From positions 1 to 8,421 of the forward strand of contig JAFTSR010000174.1 in the NCBI GenBank assembly GCA_017467225.1: a stretch of DNA of 8,421 nucleotides, read 5' to 3'. This document shows, piece by piece, positions 6,076-8,421 of this stretch (positions are counted from its first letter, which is position 1; each line of letters starts with the position of its first letter). The notes beneath the pieces are model-generated. The model was given only the letters and a program-made list of their open reading frames with translations, searched no databases and was not told the origin of the DNA. This DNA comes from Clostridia bacterium (lineage in GTDB: Bacteria > Bacillota_A > Clostridia > Oscillospirales > CAG-272). A program made the position numbers and the translations under genes.

Positions 6076-6191
6076 CCAAGGGGTGTTGCCCCTTGGATTC
6101 CCGAAAACTTTAACATGATTAAAGTTTTTGAAGTTTCCAAAGAAACTTTTTTCAAAAAGTTTCTTTGGCGGGGTGTGGGGCAGCGCCCCAC
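6076..6191. repeat. Block of four consecutive perfect hairpins between the ABC-F and thioesterase genes
   Basis: In 116 bases there are four perfect inverted repeats: CCAAGGGG/CCCCTTGG (6076-6083/6089-6096, 5-base loop); AAAACTTTAA/TTAAAGTTTT (6104-6113/6119-6128, 5-base loop); CCAAAGAAACTTTTT and its complement (6137-6151/6154-6168, 15 bp, effectively a 4-base loop); and GTGGGGC/GCCCCAC (6175-6181/6185-6191, 3-base loop). None is followed by a clean T-run on the minus strand, so a simple terminator is not supported. It may slow or attenuate transcription between the two genes, or be a composite intergenic repeat. Confidence 0.75.
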
Positions 6192-6201
6192 CTTCCCTCC
6201 G

Positions 6202-8184
6202 TTACTCCTCCAGCTCCTCGATCTCCTCGTAGGCGGCCAGCAGGGCGTCCTCCAGCTCAGTCTTGCGGCTGTCCAGCTTGGCAACCAGCACGTAGTCGGT
6301 CGCCGCCTCACCGGCCAGCTGCTCGTCGATCTCTGAAAGCTCGGCTTCCATCTCCTCGCACATGCGGTGCAGCTTCTCCAAACGGTTTTTGCGCTTGCGC
6401 TCCTCGGCGGCGTTCTGCTTGTTTTTGAGATACGCCTCCTTGGATGCCGTCACCTCGGTGACATTTGTTGCTGCTGCGCTTGCCACAGGCGTGCGCTCCG
6501 CAATGCGAGCGGTGCGGTAGCGGTCAAATTCGCTGTACCCTTGGCCCACGTGTCCGATCTGAAAATCCAGCACGTCGCCGCCAAAGCAGGGATGCGGACA
6601 AAGCTCCAGAATGCGCGTTGCCAGCTTTTCAACAAAATAACGGTCGTGGCTGACGGCGAAAATGGTGCCGTCGTATTCCTCCAAGGCACTCTCCAGCGCC
6701 TCGCGGGAGTCAATGTCCAAATGGTTGGTCGGCTCGTCCAGCACCAAGAGGTTCATGTGCGAGAGAATCAGCTTGGACAGCGTCAGTCTTGCGCGCTCGC
6801 CACCGCTGAGCACCGAGACGGTTTTCATGACGTCCTCGCCCACAAAGCGGAACAGCGCCAGCGTGTTGCGGATTTTGGTCTCCGGCAGCTGCGGATACGC
6901 GCTCCAAAGCTCCTCCAGCACCGTGTTTGCGTCGGTCAGGTTTTGGTTTTCCTGGTCGTAATAGCCGACCTGGACGTTATATCCTGCCTCAATGCGACCC
7001 TCGGTCGGCTCAAGCATGTCAAGGATCAGCTTGATCATGGTCGATTTTCCGCAGCCGTTTTTGCCGATCAGCATGACGCGCTGTCCTTTTTTAACGTCAA
7101 AATTGACGTTTTGGAACAGTCTGCGGTCGCCAAACGCCATGCCCAGCTGCTGCACGGAGAGCACGTCGTTGCCGCTTTGCAGCGCCTGCGTGAATTTCAT
7201 GCGCACGGGGCGTGGCGCGTTTTGCGGCTTTTCCAGCTTGACCATCTTGTCCAACAGCTTTTGTCTGCTCTCGGCGGCGATGATGTTGCGCTCGCGGTTC
7301 CACTGTCTCTGCTGCGCGATGTAAGCCTGTTGGCGCGCGATCTCCTTTTGCTGCTCGCGGTAGTGCTTTTCTGCCGTGATGCGGTCGGCGCGGCGCTGCT
7401 CCATGCTTTTGGTGTAGCCGCCGTTGTACAGCGTGGCGTGGTGGTGCTCGATGCACAGTGTTTTGGTGGTGACTTTATCCAGGAAATAGCGGTCGTGCGA
7501 GATAACCAGCACACATTTTTTATAGCTTGCCAGGAAATTTTCCAGCCAAGCGGTGGTTTCGATATCGAGATGGTTGGTCGGCTCGTCGAGCAGCAGGATA
7601 TCCGGCTCGCGCGACAGCTTGACGGCGAGCGACAGGCGGGTGCGCTGACCGCCGCTCAGAATGCGGACGGGAGATGCCTGCAGCTGCTCATCAAAGCCGA
7701 GGTTTTGCAGCATAGAGGCACAGCGGGAGCGAAATTCGAGACCGCCCTCGCGCAAGAAGCGATCGTTGAGCGCGGTAAACTCGGCACTCAGGGCGCCGAT
7801 ATGTGCAGCAGTGGGGTCGGCAAGCGCAGCCTGGAGCTGATCGAGGCGCATTTCCATGGCCAAAAGCTCAGGGAAGGCGCGCAGCATAGTCTCACCGACG
7901 GTCAACTCCTCGTCGGAGGACAGAAATTCGTCGCCGGTTTCACAATCGTCCTCAAAGGCGCCCGTCTGCGACAGGATAGCGACGGATTTACCGCCGGCGA
8001 TGTTGACGCTGCCCTCTTCGGGCTCGTATTCGCCGGTGATGCACTTAAATAAGGAAGATTTTCCGCTGCCGTTGACGCCGATGATACCGAGGCGGTCGGT
8101 TTCGTCTAAGGCAAAGCTGATATTTTCCAGGATGGTTGTGACGCCGAAGCGCAGCGTCATGTTTTTTACGGATAAAACGATCAT
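6202..8184 (-). CDS. ABC-F family ATPase (ribosome-associated translation factor type)
   Basis: A 660-residue soluble protein with two ABC ATPase domains and no membrane segments, as in ABC-F proteins that act at the ribosomal E site to rescue or tune translation; some members confer antibiotic resistance. Domain 1: Walker A GVNGSGKS (36-43), signature LSGGQ (176-180), Walker B LLLDEP with Glu201, H-loop His230. The linker of about 255-325, rich in Arg, Gln and Lys, corresponds to the P-site tRNA interaction motif. Domain 2: Walker A GKNGCGKS (374-381), LSGGE (459-463), Glu484, His513. The tail from about 582 is a highly charged predicted coiled coil, as in YdiF/Uup-like members. All catalytic residues are present. 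The ribosome binding site is a modest GAAAGGG (8194-8200), 9 bases upstream. It has its own promoter at 8246-8274. The subfamily, and whether it gives resistance, cannot be decided by eye. Confidence 0.96.
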   Translation of the reverse strand: MIVLSVKNMTLRFGVTTILENISFALDETDRLGIIGVNGSGKSSLFKCITGEYEPEEGSVNIAGGKSVAILSQTGAFEDDCETGDEFLSSDEELTVGETMLRAFPELLAMEMRLDQLQAALADPTAAHIGALSAEFTALNDRFLREGGLEFRSRCASMLQNLGFDEQLQASPVRILSGGQRTRLSLAVKLSREPDILLLDEPTNHLDIETTAWLENFLASYKKCVLVISHDRYFLDKVTTKTLCIEHHHATLYNGGYTKSMEQRRADRITAEKHYREQQKEIARQQAYIAQQRQWNRERNIIAAESRQKLLDKMVKLEKPQNAPRPVRMKFTQALQSGNDVLSVQQLGMAFGDRRLFQNVNFDVKKGQRVMLIGKNGCGKSTMIKLILDMLEPTEGRIEAGYNVQVGYYDQENQNLTDANTVLEELWSAYPQLPETKIRNTLALFRFVGEDVMKTVSVLSGGERARLTLSKLILSHMNLLVLDEPTNHLDIDSREALESALEEYDGTIFAVSHDRYFVEKLATRILELCPHPCFGGDVLDFQIGHVGQGYSEFDRYRTARIAERTPVASAAATNVTEVTASKEAYLKNKQNAAEERKRKNRLEKLHRMCEEMEAELSEIDEQLAGEAATDYVLVAKLDSRKTELEDALLAAYEEIEELEE

Positions 8185-8245
8185 AAATACAAGCCCTTTC
8201 GGGTAAAATAGTCGTGATTATGGAAAGCATTCTTTCACATCCTAT

Positions 8246-8274
8246 ATTATACGAAAAAAAAGGTGTTTTGTCAA
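8246..8274 (-). promoter_or_regulatory. Perfect consensus promoter of the ABC-F gene
   Basis: On the minus strand, TTGACA (8269-8274), a 17-base spacer and TATAAT (8246-8251). Predicted start near 8239, leader of about 55 bases before the ATG at 8184. The -35 box lies partly in the loop and partly in the first arm of the terminator hairpin 8261-8279, and the T-run of that terminator fills the spacer. Confidence 0.9.
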
Positions 8275-8279
8275 CACCT
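8254..8279 (-). terminator. Rho-independent terminator overlapping the ABC-F promoter
   Basis: On the minus strand, AGGTGTT (8279-8273) and AACACCT (8267-8261) form a perfect 7-bp stem around GACAA, followed directly by seven more T (8260-8254). It would stop transcription entering from a minus-strand gene beyond the right edge. Alternatively, the palindrome may be an operator over the -35 box. Confidence 0.65.
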
Positions 8280-8300
8280 AAATGCGGAGGAGAGATTTGG

Positions 8301-8419
8301 AATGTGCGAACAGGACTTTCTAACCTTAATAATATTGTTGTTCATTTCTTTGACGCGCGTCAAATGAAACGCTGTTTCGGCTACGCCGAAACCCAAAGAA
8401 AACGCGTACAAGGGGACTC
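8301..8419 (-). repeat. Intergenic repeat, copy B (inverted relative to copy A at 1515-1613)
   Basis: On the minus strand it carries, in order, GAGTCCCC, ACGCGTTTTCTTTGG, a perfect hairpin GTTTCGGC/GCCGAAAC (8392-8385/8381-8374) absent from copy A, a 16-bp perfect palindrome TTTGACGCGCGTCAAA (8349-8364), AATGAACAA, an AT-rich stretch, and GTTCGCACATT (8311-8301). The blocks match copy A in order. It reaches the right edge and may continue. No supported gene lies in 8280-8421. Confidence 0.55.
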
Positions 8420-8421
8420 CA

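Noticed and set aside
6367..8052. Long plus-strand open frame (561 codons) opposite the ABC-F gene
   Set aside because: It is antisense to a complete ABC-F ATPase with all motifs intact; the product resembles nothing known.
8185..8240. Start-stop codon pair ATGTGA and small ORF in the ABC-F leader, as a possible antibiotic-sensing attenuator
   Set aside because: The ATGTGA (8240-8235) falls at the predicted transcription start, there is no leader terminator/antiterminator pair, and the second small frame overlaps the gene itself without a ribosome binding site.
8302..8367. 21-codon plus-strand ORF (MCEQDFLT...) with GGAGG 11 bases upstream
   Set aside because: It lies inside repeat copy B, is not preserved in copy A, and no plus-strand promoter was found upstream. 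The peptide is hydrophobic but too short to support.
8271..8420. Minus-strand frame open from the right edge, ending at TGA inside the terminator hairpin
   Set aside because: Forty-nine codons made almost entirely of repeat copy B, with a stop inside a hairpin arm. It could be the tail of a gene beyond the edge, but nothing in it is recognisable.

Overview
The window looks like a piece of a Bacillota chromosome, most likely from a moderately GC-rich gut-type clostridial lineage (Oscillospiraceae-like). This is inferred from purine-rich GGAGG-type ribosome binding sites, strong TTGACA/TATAAT promoters, a Clostridia-style lipoprotein and intergenic regions packed with palindromes. No database search was possible, so the taxonomy is a judgement. 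No phage, transposase, CRISPR array, rRNA or tRNA gene was recognised.

Layout, left to right. (1) 1-1127, minus: the N-terminal 375 codons of mnmG, the tRNA wobble-uridine modification enzyme, cut by the left edge. (2) 1128-1707: 580 bases without a convincing gene. It holds a consensus promoter facing mnmG about 490 bases upstream of its start, a dense series of palindromes, one copy of a repeat (copy A), and the terminator of the next gene. (3) 1708-4005, minus: a 765-residue lipoprotein of the GxGYxYP putative glycoside hydrolase family, with its own promoter. (4) 4322-4744, plus: a 140-residue protein with a sigma-70 region-4-like helix-turn-helix, divergent from the lipoprotein and driven by a perfect consensus promoter. 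(5) A two-way terminator at 4763-4816 separates it from the minus-strand cluster. (6) 4838-5296 and 5308-6045, minus: a MarR-family regulator directly behind an acyl-ACP thioesterase, almost certainly one operon. (7) 6076-6191: four perfect hairpins in a row. (8) 6202-8184, minus: an ABC-F ATPase with a perfect promoter whose -35 box lies inside a terminator hairpin. (9) 8301-8421: a second, divergent copy of the repeat (copy B), in the opposite orientation.

Functionally this is mostly housekeeping (tRNA modification, ribosome-associated ABC-F, fatty acyl release) plus one cell-surface carbohydrate-type lipoprotein and two small regulators. The two regulators sit next to plausible targets: the MarR protein with the thioesterase, and the sigma-4-like protein divergent from the lipoprotein. 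The least explained part is the non-coding DNA: an inverted pair of related repeats, a long structured mnmG leader, a four-hairpin intergenic block, and a promoter embedded in a terminator.
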